This document shows, in pieces, positions 34,439-44,236 of a DNA stretch of 64,000 nt. Origin of the DNA: CALOBA01 sp942491465 (GTDB taxonomy: Bacteria; Pseudomonadota; Gammaproteobacteria; Chromatiales; Chromatiaceae); contig CALOBA010000032.1 of NCBI GenBank assembly GCA_942491465.1, forward strand, positions 5,836-69,835, in the 5' to 3' direction. The number at the start of each line of letters is the position of its first letter. The stretch's first letter is position 1. The translations under genes and the position numbers were made by a program. The notes under the pieces are model-generated. The model was not told where the DNA came from and did no database searches. It worked only from the letters and a program-made list of their open reading frames with translations.

Positions 34439-34717
34439 CTAGAAGCGGTAGTACTGGTCATTCAGGTACGCGCTCACGGCATCCACCTGATCGTCGAACC
34501 AGCGCAGCCCCAGGTTCTGCTCGCACATCCGCACCTGTTTGCCCAGGGCCGGCAGCGAGTGGATGCGCCGATCGGCCCGGGTGTAGACCTCGGGGCCGTG
34601 GCAGGAGATGCAGTTCTGGTCGATCAGGGCTTGCGGGTCGGCGCCGTCGTCCGCGGCCAGGGCGAGGACCGGCGACAGGGTGACCGACAACAGTAGGGGG
34701 AAGGTCAGGGCACGCAT
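34439..34717 (-). CDS. Small periplasmic monohaem cytochrome c
   Basis: This 92-residue protein has a signal peptide (LLLSVTLSPVLALA), one haem-binding motif, CISCH, at about residues 36-40, and a later Met in VRMCEQNLG as a possible axial ligand. Expected in the periplasm as an electron carrier, it has the size of small class I cytochromes. The ATG at 34717 is preceded by GGAG at a good distance. A longer upstream frame overlaps orn and is rejected. The partner is unknown. Confidence 0.85.
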   Translation of the reverse strand: MRALTFPLLLSVTLSPVLALAADDGADPQALIDQNCISCHGPEVYTRADRRIHSLPALGKQVRMCEQNLGLRWFDDQVDAVSAYLNDQYYRF

Positions 34718-34904
34718 GTTGAACACTCCGGGAGGTGGGTAGTCAGAGATCGGGTTAGAGTAAACCGGGTGTGGCGGGCGTCGGGTCCGCCGTTTGGTCG
34801 GGTACACTGGCGTCCATCGGGTACCGGACAAGCCGAGATCGGGGCCGCCGCCGGGCTGCGCCGCCGAAAACCCGATAGTAACGCAACAACGACGAGGGAG
34901 ACCG

Positions 34905-35447
34905 ATGGCGAAAGAAGACAACCTGATCTGGATGGACCTTGAGATGACCGGGCTCGACCCGTTCCGGGACCAGATCATCGAGATCGCGACCATTGTCACG
35001 GACGCGCATCTGGAGATCCTGGCCGAGGGGCCGGTGATCGCGATTCATCAGCCGGCCCATGTGCTGGAGGCCATGGACGATTGGAATACGCGCCAGCACG
35101 GTCAATCCGGGTTGCGGGAGCGCGTCCGCCTCAGCGGCTACGACGAGCTGATGGCGGAGCGGGAGACGCTGGCGTTTCTGGAGCACTGGTGCGTGGCCGG
35201 GCGCTCGCCGTTGTGCGGCAACAGCATCTGCCAGGACCGGCGCTTCTTGGCCCGCTGCATGCCTCGGCTGGAGTCGTTCCTGCACTACCGCAACCTCGAC
35301 GTGAGCTCGCTGAAGATCCTGGCCCAGCTCTGGGCGCCGAAGGTGCTGGACGGCTTCAAGAAGTCCGGTCAGCACCTGGCGCTGGAGGATGTGCGCGAGT
35401 CCATCGCGGAACTCAGGCATTATCGGGCCGCGCTGTTTCGCGTCTGA
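34905..35447 (+). CDS. orn: Oligoribonuclease
   Basis: This 180-residue 3'-5' exonuclease of the DEDDh class degrades 2-5 nucleotide RNAs, including pGpG from c-di-GMP turnover. The catalytic residues are in LIWMDLEMTGLDP (D, E), LCGNSICQDRRFLARCMP (D) and LRHYRAALF with the preceding acidic residues. AGGGAG lies just before the ATG at 34905. It is divergent from the cytochrome gene. Length and motifs are complete. Confidence 0.95.
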   Translation: MAKEDNLIWMDLEMTGLDPFRDQIIEIATIVTDAHLEILAEGPVIAIHQPAHVLEAMDDWNTRQHGQSGLRERVRLSGYDELMAERETLAFLEHWCVAGRSPLCGNSICQDRRFLARCMPRLESFLHYRNLDVSSLKILAQLWAPKVLDGFKKSGQHLALEDVRESIAELRHYRAALFRV

Positions 35448-35498
35448 TCCCGGCAAGCGGATCGGCCGCGGGGTCCCCGCGGCCGCCGCAGCCGGGCC

Positions 35499-36401
35499 TC
35501 AGCGCTGATCCGACTGCTGGATGCCGGCGATGAGCCAGTCGCCGTCGGCCTTGTCCCAGGCATGGGCCACATGCCAGACCTCGTCGAGGGGATTGGCGAC
35601 GCCATCGGCCTCTTCGCGGATCAGGCCGGTGAAGTGCACGCTGGCCACGACCTGATCGTTGTCGCGCTGCACCGACAGCAGCTCGGCGTTCAGCCGCACC
35701 ACCTCGGTGTAGTTCGGCGCATCCCCCAGGGCCTCGCGCTCGCGCTTGATCTCGGCGAACAGCTGCGGCGCGGTGTACTCGCGGATGTCGCGGAAGTCGG
35801 CCTGATCCCAGGCCGCCTGGAGGCGAATGAAGTGGGTCTTGGCGCCCTCGCTGAAGCCGGCCGCGTCGAACCAGACGGGGGCCTCATCGGCACCACCGGC
35901 AGCGGGCATGGCGCCGCCGCCCATGGGACGGCCACCGCCGGCCTCGGCACCACCGCCCATGGGCATGCTGCGCTGATAGCCGGCACCCGCCATGGCAGGT
36001 GTCGGGCCGCCGGCGCGGCGGCGCATCAGCATCTTGAACAGGAAGATGCCGCCGACCACCAGGGCGATGATCATCAGGAAGTCCATGATCTGAAAGCCGT
36101 CGAAGGCATCGCCGAAGAACAGCGATGCGAGCAGGCCGCCGGCGGCGAGTCCGGCCAGCGGGCCGAGCCAGCGACTGGCCCCGCTCGGGCGGGCGCCGGC
36201 AGCCCCCGGCGCCGCCTGCCGACCGGACTGGGCCGCATCGGCCCGTTGCGGGGTTGCTTGCGCCGGGGTCGCCTGGCGCGGTGTGGTGTACTGCTTGCCT
36301 AGGCTGCGCCCGCCGCCGAAGCGTCGGGCCTCGGCGTCTTCCGGCAGCACGGCGGCGCCGATCACAGCGAAGCCGAGCAGGGCGATGAGGAAGTGCTTCA
36401 T
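35499..36401 (-). CDS. Tim44-like domain protein with membrane anchor
   Basis: This 300-residue protein has a signal sequence (LIALLGFAVIGAAVLP), a Gly/Ala/Gln-rich linker, two hydrophobic segments (LGPLAGLAAGGLLASLFFG and DFLMIIALVVGGIFLFKML) and a C-terminal Tim44-like domain from about residue 175 (FIRLQAAWDQADFRDIREYT, then DEVWHVAHAWDKADGDWLIA). Such bacterial proteins are membrane-bound with a lipid- or protein-binding domain. Their function is not settled. It is a single gene, convergent with orn. Confidence 0.85.
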   Translation of the reverse strand: MKHFLIALLGFAVIGAAVLPEDAEARRFGGGRSLGKQYTTPRQATPAQATPQRADAAQSGRQAAPGAAGARPSGASRWLGPLAGLAAGGLLASLFFGDAFDGFQIMDFLMIIALVVGGIFLFKMLMRRRAGGPTPAMAGAGYQRSMPMGGGAEAGGGRPMGGGAMPAAGGADEAPVWFDAAGFSEGAKTHFIRLQAAWDQADFRDIREYTAPQLFAEIKREREALGDAPNYTEVVRLNAELLSVQRDNDQVVASVHFTGLIREEADGVANPLDEVWHVAHAWDKADGDWLIAGIQQSDQR

Positions 36402-36468
36402 GGTCGTTGTCCTCAGATGGTTGTGGGTCTTGGTGTGACGTCGAAGCGCACGAGAAGAAGAGCGATCA

Positions 36469-38169
36469 TTAGTCCGGTTTAATCACCTCGGCGCGACCGA
36501 TGCCTCGGGGATCGCTCGCGGCCTGTATCCGGTTGTGGCGCCGATCCCAGTACACCAGCTGCATATTGCCGTAACGCCTTGGGCTGCGGCGAAGCTGATG
36601 TCCCAGCCGTTGCAGGCCCGCGCGGGTCGGCGCGTCCAGCGCGTCTGGCTCGAAGAAGATCTCGTCGGGCAGAAACTGGTGGTGTAGGCGCGGGGCGGCA
36701 ACCCAGTCCGCCGGGCCGGTCTCGTCGTCGGCGCCTTCGGTGATGGCGACAATGGCCTGCAGGACCATGGTGATGATCCGGCTGCCGCCGGGCGTGCCGA
36801 GTATGGCGATGCCGGCATCGGACTCGACAAAGGTCGGGCTCATGGATGAGAGCATACGCTTGCCGGGGGCGATCGCGTTTGCCGTGCCGCCGATCAGCCC
36901 GTAGGCATTGGGCACGCCGGGCCGGATCGAGAAGTCGTCCATCTCGTCATTCAGCAGCACGCCGGTACCGGGGGGGACGAAGCCGGCGCCGAAGGGCAGG
37001 TTGATGCTCAGCGTCGCAGCGACGCGGTTGCCTTCGGCGTCGAGCACCGAAAAGTGGGTCGTGTCGCCGCCTTTTGCATCGGGGGTTGTGGCCGGACGGC
37101 TCGCCGTCGCCCGTTGCGGGTCGATGTCCCGGGCCAGGCCGGCGGCATAGTAGGGGTGAGTCAGGCGGGTCATGGGGACCGGGACCTGATCCGGGTCGCC
37201 GAGGTAGGCTGCACGGTCGCGGTAGGCGCGGCGCATGGCCTCCACCATCAGATGGATGCGTTGGGCGGGGGGCAGCGCGGGCAGGTCGTAGTTGTCAAGG
37301 ATCTGCAGCATCTGCACCAGGGCGATGCCGCCGGATGACGGCGGTGATGCGCTGGTCACACGCCAGCCGCGGTAGCTGCCGGTCACCGGTTCGCGCTCGA
37401 CGACCGCATAGGCGGCCAGGTCTTGGGCGGACCAGATGCCGCCGGCGGCGCGTACGCCATCGACCAGGGCCCGGGCAACCGGACCCTGATAGAAACCGTC
37501 GCGGCCATCGGTGGCCAGCCGCTGCAGCGTGTCGGCCAGGTCGGGCTGGCGCAGGCGGCTGCCGAGCGCCGGGGGCTCGCCTTGGTCGAGGAACTGCTGC
37601 GCGGCAGCTGGCGATGCGCGCAGCGCGTCCAGCCGCATGGCGGCCTTGCGGCGATAGACGGGATCGATGGCGAAGCCGTCGCGGGCAAGGGCAATCGCCG
37701 GTGCGAGCGATTGCTCCAGCGGCAGTCGCCCGTAGTTGTTTGTCAGGTGGTCCAGTGCCGCCGGGATGCCGGGGATGCCTGCGGCCAGCGGGCCGTTCAG
37801 CGAGGCGCCGGGGATGGGGACGCCGTCGGCATCGAGGTACATGTCGGGGCGGGCCGCCAGGGGTGCCCGTTCGCGGGCGTCGAGCATCAGCGTGCGCGCG
37901 TCGTCGGCGCGATGCAGCAGCCAGAAGCCGCCGCCGCCCAGACCCGAGCCGTGGGGCTCGACCACGGCCAGGGCCGCAGCGACGGCGACGGCGGCATCGA
38001 AGGCGTTGCCGCCGGCGCTGAGAATGTCCAGACCGGCGGCCGTGGCCGCCGGGTGGGCGCTGGCAATCGCCGCTGCCGGAGGGGGCTCGGCAAGGGCCGG
38101 CTGCCCGATCCCCAGCGCCGCGAGCAGCAGCCAGCCGAGCCATCGGCCTGGTCGGGACCTACTTGTCAC
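36469..38169 (-). CDS. ggt: Gamma-glutamyltransferase
   Basis: This 566-residue periplasmic enzyme hydrolyses or transfers the gamma-glutamyl group of glutathione. The GTG start at 38169 gives a clean signal peptide (RWLGWLLLAALGIGQPALA). The longer frame overlaps the ferredoxin gene and is rejected. The conserved ATAAGLDILSAGGNAFDAAV block, the autoprocessing Thr in GGDTTHFSVLD, and the glycine loop GTPGGSRII are all present. It lies 34 bases downstream of the ferredoxin gene on the same strand. Confidence 0.93.
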   Translation of the reverse strand: MTSRSRPGRWLGWLLLAALGIGQPALAEPPPAAAIASAHPAATAAGLDILSAGGNAFDAAVAVAAALAVVEPHGSGLGGGGFWLLHRADDARTLMLDARERAPLAARPDMYLDADGVPIPGASLNGPLAAGIPGIPAALDHLTNNYGRLPLEQSLAPAIALARDGFAIDPVYRRKAAMRLDALRASPAAAQQFLDQGEPPALGSRLRQPDLADTLQRLATDGRDGFYQGPVARALVDGVRAAGGIWSAQDLAAYAVVEREPVTGSYRGWRVTSASPPSSGGIALVQMLQILDNYDLPALPPAQRIHLMVEAMRRAYRDRAAYLGDPDQVPVPMTRLTHPYYAAGLARDIDPQRATASRPATTPDAKGGDTTHFSVLDAEGNRVAATLSINLPFGAGFVPPGTGVLLNDEMDDFSIRPGVPNAYGLIGGTANAIAPGKRMLSSMSPTFVESDAGIAILGTPGGSRIITMVLQAIVAITEGADDETGPADWVAAPRLHHQFLPDEIFFEPDALDAPTRAGLQRLGHQLRRSPRRYGNMQLVYWDRRHNRIQAASDPRGIGRAEVIKPD

Positions 38170-38203
38170 CGCAGACCACGGACAGCTGCCGCTCGCGCCG
38201 CGG

Positions 38204-38458
38204 TCATTCGGCCTCGGCGGTGATCTTCTCATACTTGGCCCGCAGCTGCTCCTCGGACTCGTCGCGTTCCGGGTCCTTGATGATGCAGTCGACCGGGCAG
38301 ACCTCGACACATTGCTGGGCCTCGTAGTGGCCGACGCACTCGGTGCACAGGTCGGGCTCGATGACGTAGATCTCGTCACCCTGGGAGATTGCGCCGTTCG
38401 GGCATTCGGGCTCGCAAACGTCGCAGTTGATGCATTCGTCGGTGATGATCAGGGCCAT
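38204..38458 (-). CDS. fdx: 2[4Fe-4S] ferredoxin, YfhL type
   Basis: This 84-residue ferredoxin has two cluster motifs: CINCDVCEPECP, and CTECVGHYEAQQCVEVCP with the insertion between the second and third cysteines that marks the Chromatium vinosum / YfhL group. The charged C-terminal helix (DESEEQLRAKYEKITAEAE) is also typical of that group. The association with coaD upstream is seen in many gammaproteobacteria. It is a soluble low-potential electron carrier. Confidence 0.93.
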   Translation of the reverse strand: MALIITDECINCDVCEPECPNGAISQGDEIYVIEPDLCTECVGHYEAQQCVEVCPVDCIIKDPERDESEEQLRAKYEKITAEAE

Positions 38459-38679
38459 GGTGATACTCCTAGGCGTTTGGGTTGAGGAAGATGAAACCGC
38501 TGCAGGATCGAAATCGGGCAGCGGGTACGGATGTGGTATCCCGGCGTCGCATGCCGGTCGCCGGCAGCGGCGCTCGGGCCTACCTGACGGGGTTGAATCC
38601 GCCGTTGCGGGTTCCGCTGGATCGGCGTTTCGAGGATTCCCGAAGGCGCTTTGGCCGGACGTTGGGGACGGCGCGCAGT

Positions 38680-39156
38680 TTATCCAAACCGTTCCTGCAA
38701 TGCAGCAAGCACCGGGGCCGCCACAAAGGCGGAGACGTCGCCGCCGAGGCGGGCGATCTCCTTGACCAGCGACGAGGAGATGTAGGCGTACTGCTCCGCG
38801 GGGGTCAGAAACAGGGTCTCGATATCCGGTGCCATGCGCCGGTTCATGCCGGCTAGCTGGAACTCGTACTCGAAATCCGACACCGCCCGCAGCCCGCGCA
38901 TGATCACATGCACCTGAAGCTCGCGGGCAAAGGACACCAGCAGGCCGGAGAAGGCGACGACCTCCACGTTGGCCATGCCGTCGCAGACCTCGCGGGCCAG
39001 CGCGACCCGTCGTTCGGTGACGAAGGTCGGCGCCTTGCCTGTATCCCGGGCCACGGCCACGACCACCCGATCGCAGAGCCGGGAGGCGCGGGCGATCAGG
39101 TCGCTGTGGCCGTTGGTGATGGGATCGAAGGTGCCGGGATAGACGACGCTGCGCAC
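38680..39156 (-). CDS. coaD: Phosphopantetheine adenylyltransferase
   Basis: This 158-residue enzyme catalyses the penultimate step of coenzyme A synthesis. The nucleotidyltransferase signature is complete: VVYPGTFDPITNGHSDLI (T/GxxH), FELV-type core MRGLRAVSDFEYEFQLAGMN, and the ISSSLVKEIA motif. The GTG at 39156 gives the usual length; the upstream extension to 39237 has no similarity. The 221 bases between it and the ferredoxin gene hold no other gene. Confidence 0.95.
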   Translation of the reverse strand: MRSVVYPGTFDPITNGHSDLIARASRLCDRVVVAVARDTGKAPTFVTERRVALAREVCDGMANVEVVAFSGLLVSFARELQVHVIMRGLRAVSDFEYEFQLAGMNRRMAPDIETLFLTPAEQYAYISSSLVKEIARLGGDVSAFVAAPVLAALQERFG

Positions 39157-39268
39157 GCGGGTCCCTTGTGGGCGGGGGTTGACGGATGGCGCGCAGGATA
39201 CCAGAGGTGGCGCCGGATGAGCGGGGATATGCGTCAATAGTCTTTATGAGGGATATGCGCCAGCGTCT

Positions 39269-39892
39269 TTACGAGGAATATGCGCATAGCGCATAGCGCA
39301 CCTGCCCTGCGCGTTTGTCGCGGGTCAACTCCCAGCTCGGCGGCAGTGCCGGGAGCGCCTGATCCGCGCCCAGCTCCAGGTAGACGCGTGCATTCGGTGC
39401 CAGCCAACCTCCTTGCCCAAGCCGCCGGCAGGTGTCGGCCAGCAGGCCGGCCTGAAACGGCGGGTCGAGGAAGACGATGTCGAACGGGCGCAGAGGCGCC
39501 TCGGCCAGTCGTCTCAGGGTGTCGTCGGTAACGACATCGATGCGGCCGAGGGGCGGGCCGCCATCGTCGACCTGCCGCAACAGCTCGGCGTTGTGCTGGA
39601 GTTGGCGGGCGACGCGGGGGTCTTGCTCCATGAGCAGGACCTCGGCGGCGCCCCGCGAGAGGGCCTCGAAGCCCAGCGCACCGCTGCCGGCGAAGCAGTC
39701 CAGGCAGCGGCTGCCGGCAATGCTCGGGGCCAGCCAGTTGAACAGGGTCTCGCGGATGCGGTCGCCGGTGGGGCGCAGCCCGGGGCGGTCGGCCACCGGC
39801 AGCCGGCGTCCGCGCAGCCGACCGCCGATGATGCGCAGCCCCGGTTGGCGCTCATTGCGCCGTCGCACCGGCGCCCTCGGCGGCGGGGGCAT
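39269..39892 (-). CDS. rsmD: 16S rRNA (guanine966-N2)-methyltransferase
   Basis: This 207-residue methyltransferase has the SAM-binding motif CLDCFAGSGALGFEALSRGA and the catalytic DPPF in FDIVFLDPPFQAG. The N-terminal GLRIIGGRLRGRRLPVADRP and LRPTGDRIRETLFNWL are diagnostic. The start overlaps the M16 peptidase gene by 41 bases from the ATG at 39892. A GTG at 39868 is an alternative that shortens the overlap. Confidence 0.95.
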   Translation of the reverse strand: MPPPPRAPVRRRNERQPGLRIIGGRLRGRRLPVADRPGLRPTGDRIRETLFNWLAPSIAGSRCLDCFAGSGALGFEALSRGAAEVLLMEQDPRVARQLQHNAELLRQVDDGGPPLGRIDVVTDDTLRRLAEAPLRPFDIVFLDPPFQAGLLADTCRRLGQGGWLAPNARVYLELGADQALPALPPSWELTRDKRAGQVRYALCAYSS

Positions 39893-41345
39893 GGAGCGGG
39901 GCCGGCGGCGGGCTGCCGTCGGCGCTTTGCGGCGGCGCCAGTGCCGGGGCGGTGCCGCGGGGGTCTGAACCCGAGGCGGTGGCGATCTCGCCCTTGGGCT
40001 CTCCGCCCCCGACCCGGACCACCGTCAGCTGCCCGGGATGGATGCGGCGGCGGAAGGCGTCGCGGATCTGTTCGGCGCTGATCGCCTCGATGCGGCCGGT
40101 GAATCGATCCAGATAATCCAGCGGCAGGTCGTAGAAGCCGATCACGGCCAGGTACTGGACCACCTTGCTGTTGCTGGCGATACGCAGGGGAAAGCCGCCG
40201 GTGATGTTCTTCTTCGCCGCGTCGAGCTCGTCGGCGCTCGGGCCTTCGCGGACGTAGCGCTCAAGGGTGGCGAGCAGCACCCCGAGGGCCTCGTCCGCCT
40301 GCGTGTTCTTGGTCTGCAGGCCGAGGGTGAACGGACCGGATCGGGCCATCGGCGCGAAGTAGCTGTAGACGCTGTAGGAGAGGCCGCGCTGCTCGCGCAC
40401 CTCGTCCGTCAGCAGCGATACCAGGCCGCCGCCGCCGAGGATGTGGTTGCCGACATAAAGCTGGAAGTAGTCCGGGTCGCCGCGATACATGCCGGGCTGA
40501 CCGGCAAGGATGTGGGTCTGGCTGGACGGGAAGGGGATGCGGACCTCGGCGGCGTCGGTCAGCGCCGCTACCGGCGGCAGCGGCTGCGCGGCCTCGCCAG
40601 CCGGGAGCGCGGCGCTGATGCGGCTGGCAATGGCCTCGGCCTGGGGGCGGGGCACGTCGCCGACGATGGCGATGGTGGCGTTGGGTGCGGTGAAGTAGCG
40701 CCGGTGGAAGGCGCGCAGGTCATCGGCCTGCATGGACGCGACCGACTCTGCCGTACCGCTCGGGTTCGAGGCATAGGGGTGATCGCCGAACACCGCTCGG
40801 TAAAACGCCTTGGAGGCCACCTTGCCGGGGTCCTGCTCGGCCAAGCGAAGCCCGGTCAGGGTGTTGCGGCGAACGCGTTCCAGCTCGTCCTGGTCGAAGG
40901 TGGGCTCGGCGATCATCCGCAGCATGGTGTCGAGGGCCGGTTCCAGGGCCTTGGGATCGGTGAGGCTGCGCAGGCTCACGGAGGCCATGTCGCGACCGAT
41001 GCCGCAGGAGAGCTCGGCGCCGACGGATGCAACGCGCTCGGCGATGGTATTGGCGTCGAGCCCGCCGGCGCCTTGGTCGAGCATCGCCCCGGTGAGTGCG
41101 GCGAGCCCGGGCCGATCGCCGTCACGGGCGCTGCCAGCGTCGAAGGCGATGCGGATATCGACCATGGGCAGCTCCGGCGCGCTGGAGAACAGCACCTTGG
41201 AACCCTCGGCGGTCTGCCAGGTTTCGATCTTCGGTGTCGCCGTCGCCGGCGTGGCAAAGGCGATGAGCAGCAGCGCCAGCGCCAGGCGCGCGTGGCCGTT
41301 TGCGCGAGGGTGCGCCGAGATGCGCCGGACGGTATCAGTGGACAT
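39852..41345 (-). CDS. M16 family peptidase-like subunit lacking the zinc motif
   Basis: This is a 497-residue secreted protein. After the signal peptide (LALALLLIAFATPATA) come two M16 domains. The N-terminal one has no H-x-x-E-H: where the catalytic helix should be, it reads RPGLAALTGAMLDQGAGG. The C-terminal one has the R/Y pair in the form REQRGLSYSVYSYF. Such proteins form a heterodimer with an active M16 partner, here the gene directly upstream, whose stop it overlaps by 11 bases. The C-terminal 60 residues are a Pro/Ala-rich tail. Confidence 0.9.
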   Translation of the reverse strand: MSTDTVRRISAHPRANGHARLALALLLIAFATPATATPKIETWQTAEGSKVLFSSAPELPMVDIRIAFDAGSARDGDRPGLAALTGAMLDQGAGGLDANTIAERVASVGAELSCGIGRDMASVSLRSLTDPKALEPALDTMLRMIAEPTFDQDELERVRRNTLTGLRLAEQDPGKVASKAFYRAVFGDHPYASNPSGTAESVASMQADDLRAFHRRYFTAPNATIAIVGDVPRPQAEAIASRISAALPAGEAAQPLPPVAALTDAAEVRIPFPSSQTHILAGQPGMYRGDPDYFQLYVGNHILGGGGLVSLLTDEVREQRGLSYSVYSYFAPMARSGPFTLGLQTKNTQADEALGVLLATLERYVREGPSADELDAAKKNITGGFPLRIASNSKVVQYLAVIGFYDLPLDYLDRFTGRIEAISAEQIRDAFRRRIHPGQLTVVRVGGGEPKGEIATASGSDPRGTAPALAPPQSADGSPPPAPLHAPAAEGAGATAQ

Positions 41346-42744
41346 GGCCGCGACCTCCTGCGCCCCCGACAGCGGCGCGACGGGTATCGTCGCCGATGGG
41401 CTGGGGGTCGAGTATGGCGATGGTGCGCGTCTCCGGGATCAGGTACTTGCGCGCTACGGCTTGAACCTGCTCCGGGGTAATGGCCTTGAGGTGCTCGACA
41501 TAGGCGTCGACCAGCTCCCAGCCGAGGCCCACGGTCTCCAGCTTCCCCAGCTGCAGGGCCTGGGAAAAGATTGAATCACGCTCGTAGATCTTCGCCGCGA
41601 CCAGCTGGGTGCGGATGCGGGCGAGTTCGTCCTCGTTGACCGGCTCGTCGCGTACCCGCTCGATCTGCTGCATCAACGCCGCCTCCAGGGTCGGGATGTC
41701 CCGGCCCTTGGCCGGCGTGCCGTCCACAAGGAATAGCCCGGGCAGGCGGGCGAAGGCACTGTAGCCGGCGCCGGCGGAGGCCGCGATGCGCTGGGCGCGG
41801 ACCAGCTCGCGACTGAAGCGGGCGCTGTCGCCGCCGTCGAGGACCGACGCCAGCATCTCCAGTGCATAGGGCTCCCAGGGCGCGTCGGCACCTTGGGCGA
41901 TCACCGGCGTCTTCCAGCCCATGATGAGGTAGGGCTCCTTGGCCGGCGCAGCCACGGTCAAGCGCTTTTCGCCACGCTGCGGCGGCTCGGCGCGGGGTTT
42001 CGGGGGTGTGATCGTTTCCGGCTGGAGGGGGCCGAAGTGGCGCTCGGCCAAGGCAAAGACCGCCTCCGGCTCCACGTCGCCCACCACCACTAGGGTGGCG
42101 TTGTTTGGGGCATACCACTGCCGGTACCAGCGGCGCAGGTCGTCCACCTGCATGGTCTCCAGATCCGACGGCCAGCCGATGATCGGGATCTGGTAGGGGG
42201 AGGCGTCGTAGGCGGCGGCCGTGAAGCGCTCGTAGGTGGTGGTTTCCGGGTCGTCGTCGGTGCGCAGGCGGCGCTCCTCCTTGACCACTTCAAGTTCTTT
42301 AAGGAACTCGTCTTCCGGCAGGGCCAGCCGGCGCATGCGCTCGGCCTCCAGCTCGAAGGACACCTCGAGCCGGTCGGCGGCCAAGGTTTGGAAGTAGGCG
42401 GTGTAGTCGCGACCGGTAAAGGCGTTCTCGTTGCCGCCGTTGGCGGCGATGATGCGCGAGAACTCGCCGGGCTCCAGGTTCTCGGTGCCCTTGAACATCA
42501 TGTGCTCCAGAATGTGCGAGACCCCGGTGATGCCGCCGTATTCATAGCTGGAGCCGACCTTGTACCAGACCTGGGAGGTGACGATGGGTGCACGTCGGTC
42601 CGGTTTTACCAGCACCTTGAGGCCGTTATCGAGGGTGCGTTGCTCTACGCCGGCGTTTGCGGTCACTTCAACTGCGGTCAGCAGCGTGAGCAGTGTAAGG
42701 GCAGATGTCAGTCCGCGTTGCAGTAATCGGCGATGGATAAGCAT
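41335..42744 (-). CDS. M16 family zinc metallopeptidase, active subunit
   Basis: This 469-residue periplasmic peptidase has the inverted zinc motif HILEHMMFKG (H-x-x-E-H) and the downstream Glu in ELEVVKEERRLRTDDDPE. The signal peptide is ALTLLTLLTAVEVTANA. GGAG before the ATG at 42744 supports that start. It makes the active half of a two-subunit M16 protease with the next gene. This pair commonly lies between rsmD and ftsY in gammaproteobacteria. Confidence 0.93.
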   Translation of the reverse strand: MLIHRRLLQRGLTSALTLLTLLTAVEVTANAGVEQRTLDNGLKVLVKPDRRAPIVTSQVWYKVGSSYEYGGITGVSHILEHMMFKGTENLEPGEFSRIIAANGGNENAFTGRDYTAYFQTLAADRLEVSFELEAERMRRLALPEDEFLKELEVVKEERRLRTDDDPETTTYERFTAAAYDASPYQIPIIGWPSDLETMQVDDLRRWYRQWYAPNNATLVVVGDVEPEAVFALAERHFGPLQPETITPPKPRAEPPQRGEKRLTVAAPAKEPYLIMGWKTPVIAQGADAPWEPYALEMLASVLDGGDSARFSRELVRAQRIAASAGAGYSAFARLPGLFLVDGTPAKGRDIPTLEAALMQQIERVRDEPVNEDELARIRTQLVAAKIYERDSIFSQALQLGKLETVGLGWELVDAYVEHLKAITPEQVQAVARKYLIPETRTIAILDPQPIGDDTRRAAVGGAGGRGHVH

Positions 42745-42979
42745 TCGTTCTCCTGAGCAAACAAAACAGCCTCGTTGATGCGAGCCAAAGTTAGATTGGG
42801 CGAATGTTGCGGCGCGGAAGGGTGGTTGCAACGGCGAACTGCACGCTGGCGCAGACGCTCCGTTGGATCTCTGCTAGCATTGCGAGCCAATTTTTGTCCA
42901 GCGGCACAGCGCGCAGTTGAGCGTGGTGCCAGTCTCACGGCCGTGGACACTCGACGTCGGCCTCAGCGCAGAGCAGAGC

Positions 42980-44209
42980 ATGTTCGGATTTGGAAAGAAG
43001 CGACAAAAGCGGGATCAACCCGAGGTTCCGGAACGGTCCGATTCGGTCGAAGCTGCGGATGTGCCGGCGCAGCTCGGCGATGATGACCGGACGGAACAGC
43101 GCAGGCCGTTAAGAGATCTATTCCGGCGGCAGAAAGACCGCAAGAGCGGACCGGAACAGCCCTCCCCCGAACCTTTAGATAAAGTGGCAAGTGGGCCGGA
43201 GATCTCGGAAGCCCCGGTCAGATCCAAGCCGGCACAAACGGCGCCGTCGCTGGAGCAGGCGACGAGGCCGGAGCACGAGGCGCCGCCCAAGCGGCCCCGC
43301 TTCGTCGGGCTGCAGCAGCGTCTGGCCCGTACTCGCGAGATCCTCAACACCGATGTCGCGGATCTGATCCAGACCCGAAAAGACATCGACGACGACCTGC
43401 TCGAGGAGCTGGAGACCCTGCTGCTGACGGCGGATGTCGGTGTGTCGGCCACCACCCGGGTGATCGATGCGCTGCACTACCGGGTCAAGAAGCGCGAGGT
43501 GGCTGATCCGCGGGCGCTGCTGAAGGTCATGGCCGGCCAGCTGCGCGAGCTGCTTGCCGAGAGCATGGGGCCGGTGGCGCAGCCCGCACCCGGCCGGCCC
43601 CAAGTCATCCTGATGGTCGGTGTCAACGGTGTGGGCAAGACCACGACCATCGGCAAGCTGGCGAAGCAGCTGCAGGACGAGGGCAACAGCGTCATGCTGG
43701 CGGCCGGCGATACCTTCCGCGCGGCCGCGGTGGAGCAGCTCCAGGTGTGGGGCGAGCGCAACGGCGTGCCGGTGATCGCCCAGCATGCCAATGCGGACTC
43801 GGCCTCGGTCATCTTCGATGCGCTGCAGGCGGCGACCGCCCGTGGCGTCGATGTGCTGATCGCCGACACCGCCGGGCGGTTGCACACCAAGACCAATCTA
43901 ATGGAGGAGTTGAAGAAGATCGGTCGGGTGATGAAGAAGATCGATCCGGAGGCACCCCATGAGGTCATGCTCGTGGTGGATGCGACCACCGGCCAGAACG
44001 CGCTGCATCAGGCCGTGCAGTTTCACCAGGCGATCCCGCTGACCGGGATCACGCTCACCAAGCTCGACGGGACCGCCAGGGGCGGCCTCCTGTTCGCGAT
44101 CGCCGATCAGCTCAAGGTACCGATCCGCTTCATCGGCGTGGGCGAGCAGATCGAGGACCTGCGCCATTTCGACGCCGACGAGTTCGTCGACGCCCTGCTG
44201 GCGCCCTGA
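42980..44209 (+). CDS. ftsY: Signal recognition particle receptor
   Basis: This 409-residue SRP receptor GTPase starts MFGFGKKRQKRDQPE. An acidic/basic A domain (about 1-110) precedes the N domain and the G domain. The motifs are GVNGVGKTTTIGKLA (G1), DTFRAAAVEQL, DTAGRLH (G3), TKLDGTARGG (G4) and FIGVGEQIEDL. It is divergent from the M16 genes across a 235-base gap. I saw no convincing promoter by eye in that gap. ftsE and ftsX follow. Confidence 0.95.
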   Translation: MFGFGKKRQKRDQPEVPERSDSVEAADVPAQLGDDDRTEQRRPLRDLFRRQKDRKSGPEQPSPEPLDKVASGPEISEAPVRSKPAQTAPSLEQATRPEHEAPPKRPRFVGLQQRLARTREILNTDVADLIQTRKDIDDDLLEELETLLLTADVGVSATTRVIDALHYRVKKREVADPRALLKVMAGQLRELLAESMGPVAQPAPGRPQVILMVGVNGVGKTTTIGKLAKQLQDEGNSVMLAAGDTFRAAAVEQLQVWGERNGVPVIAQHANADSASVIFDALQAATARGVDVLIADTAGRLHTKTNLMEELKKIGRVMKKIDPEAPHEVMLVVDATTGQNALHQAVQFHQAIPLTGITLTKLDGTARGGLLFAIADQLKVPIRFIGVGEQIEDLRHFDADEFVDALLAP

Positions 44210-44236
44210 CGCGCGCCCCATCTCGCCGCGACCCCC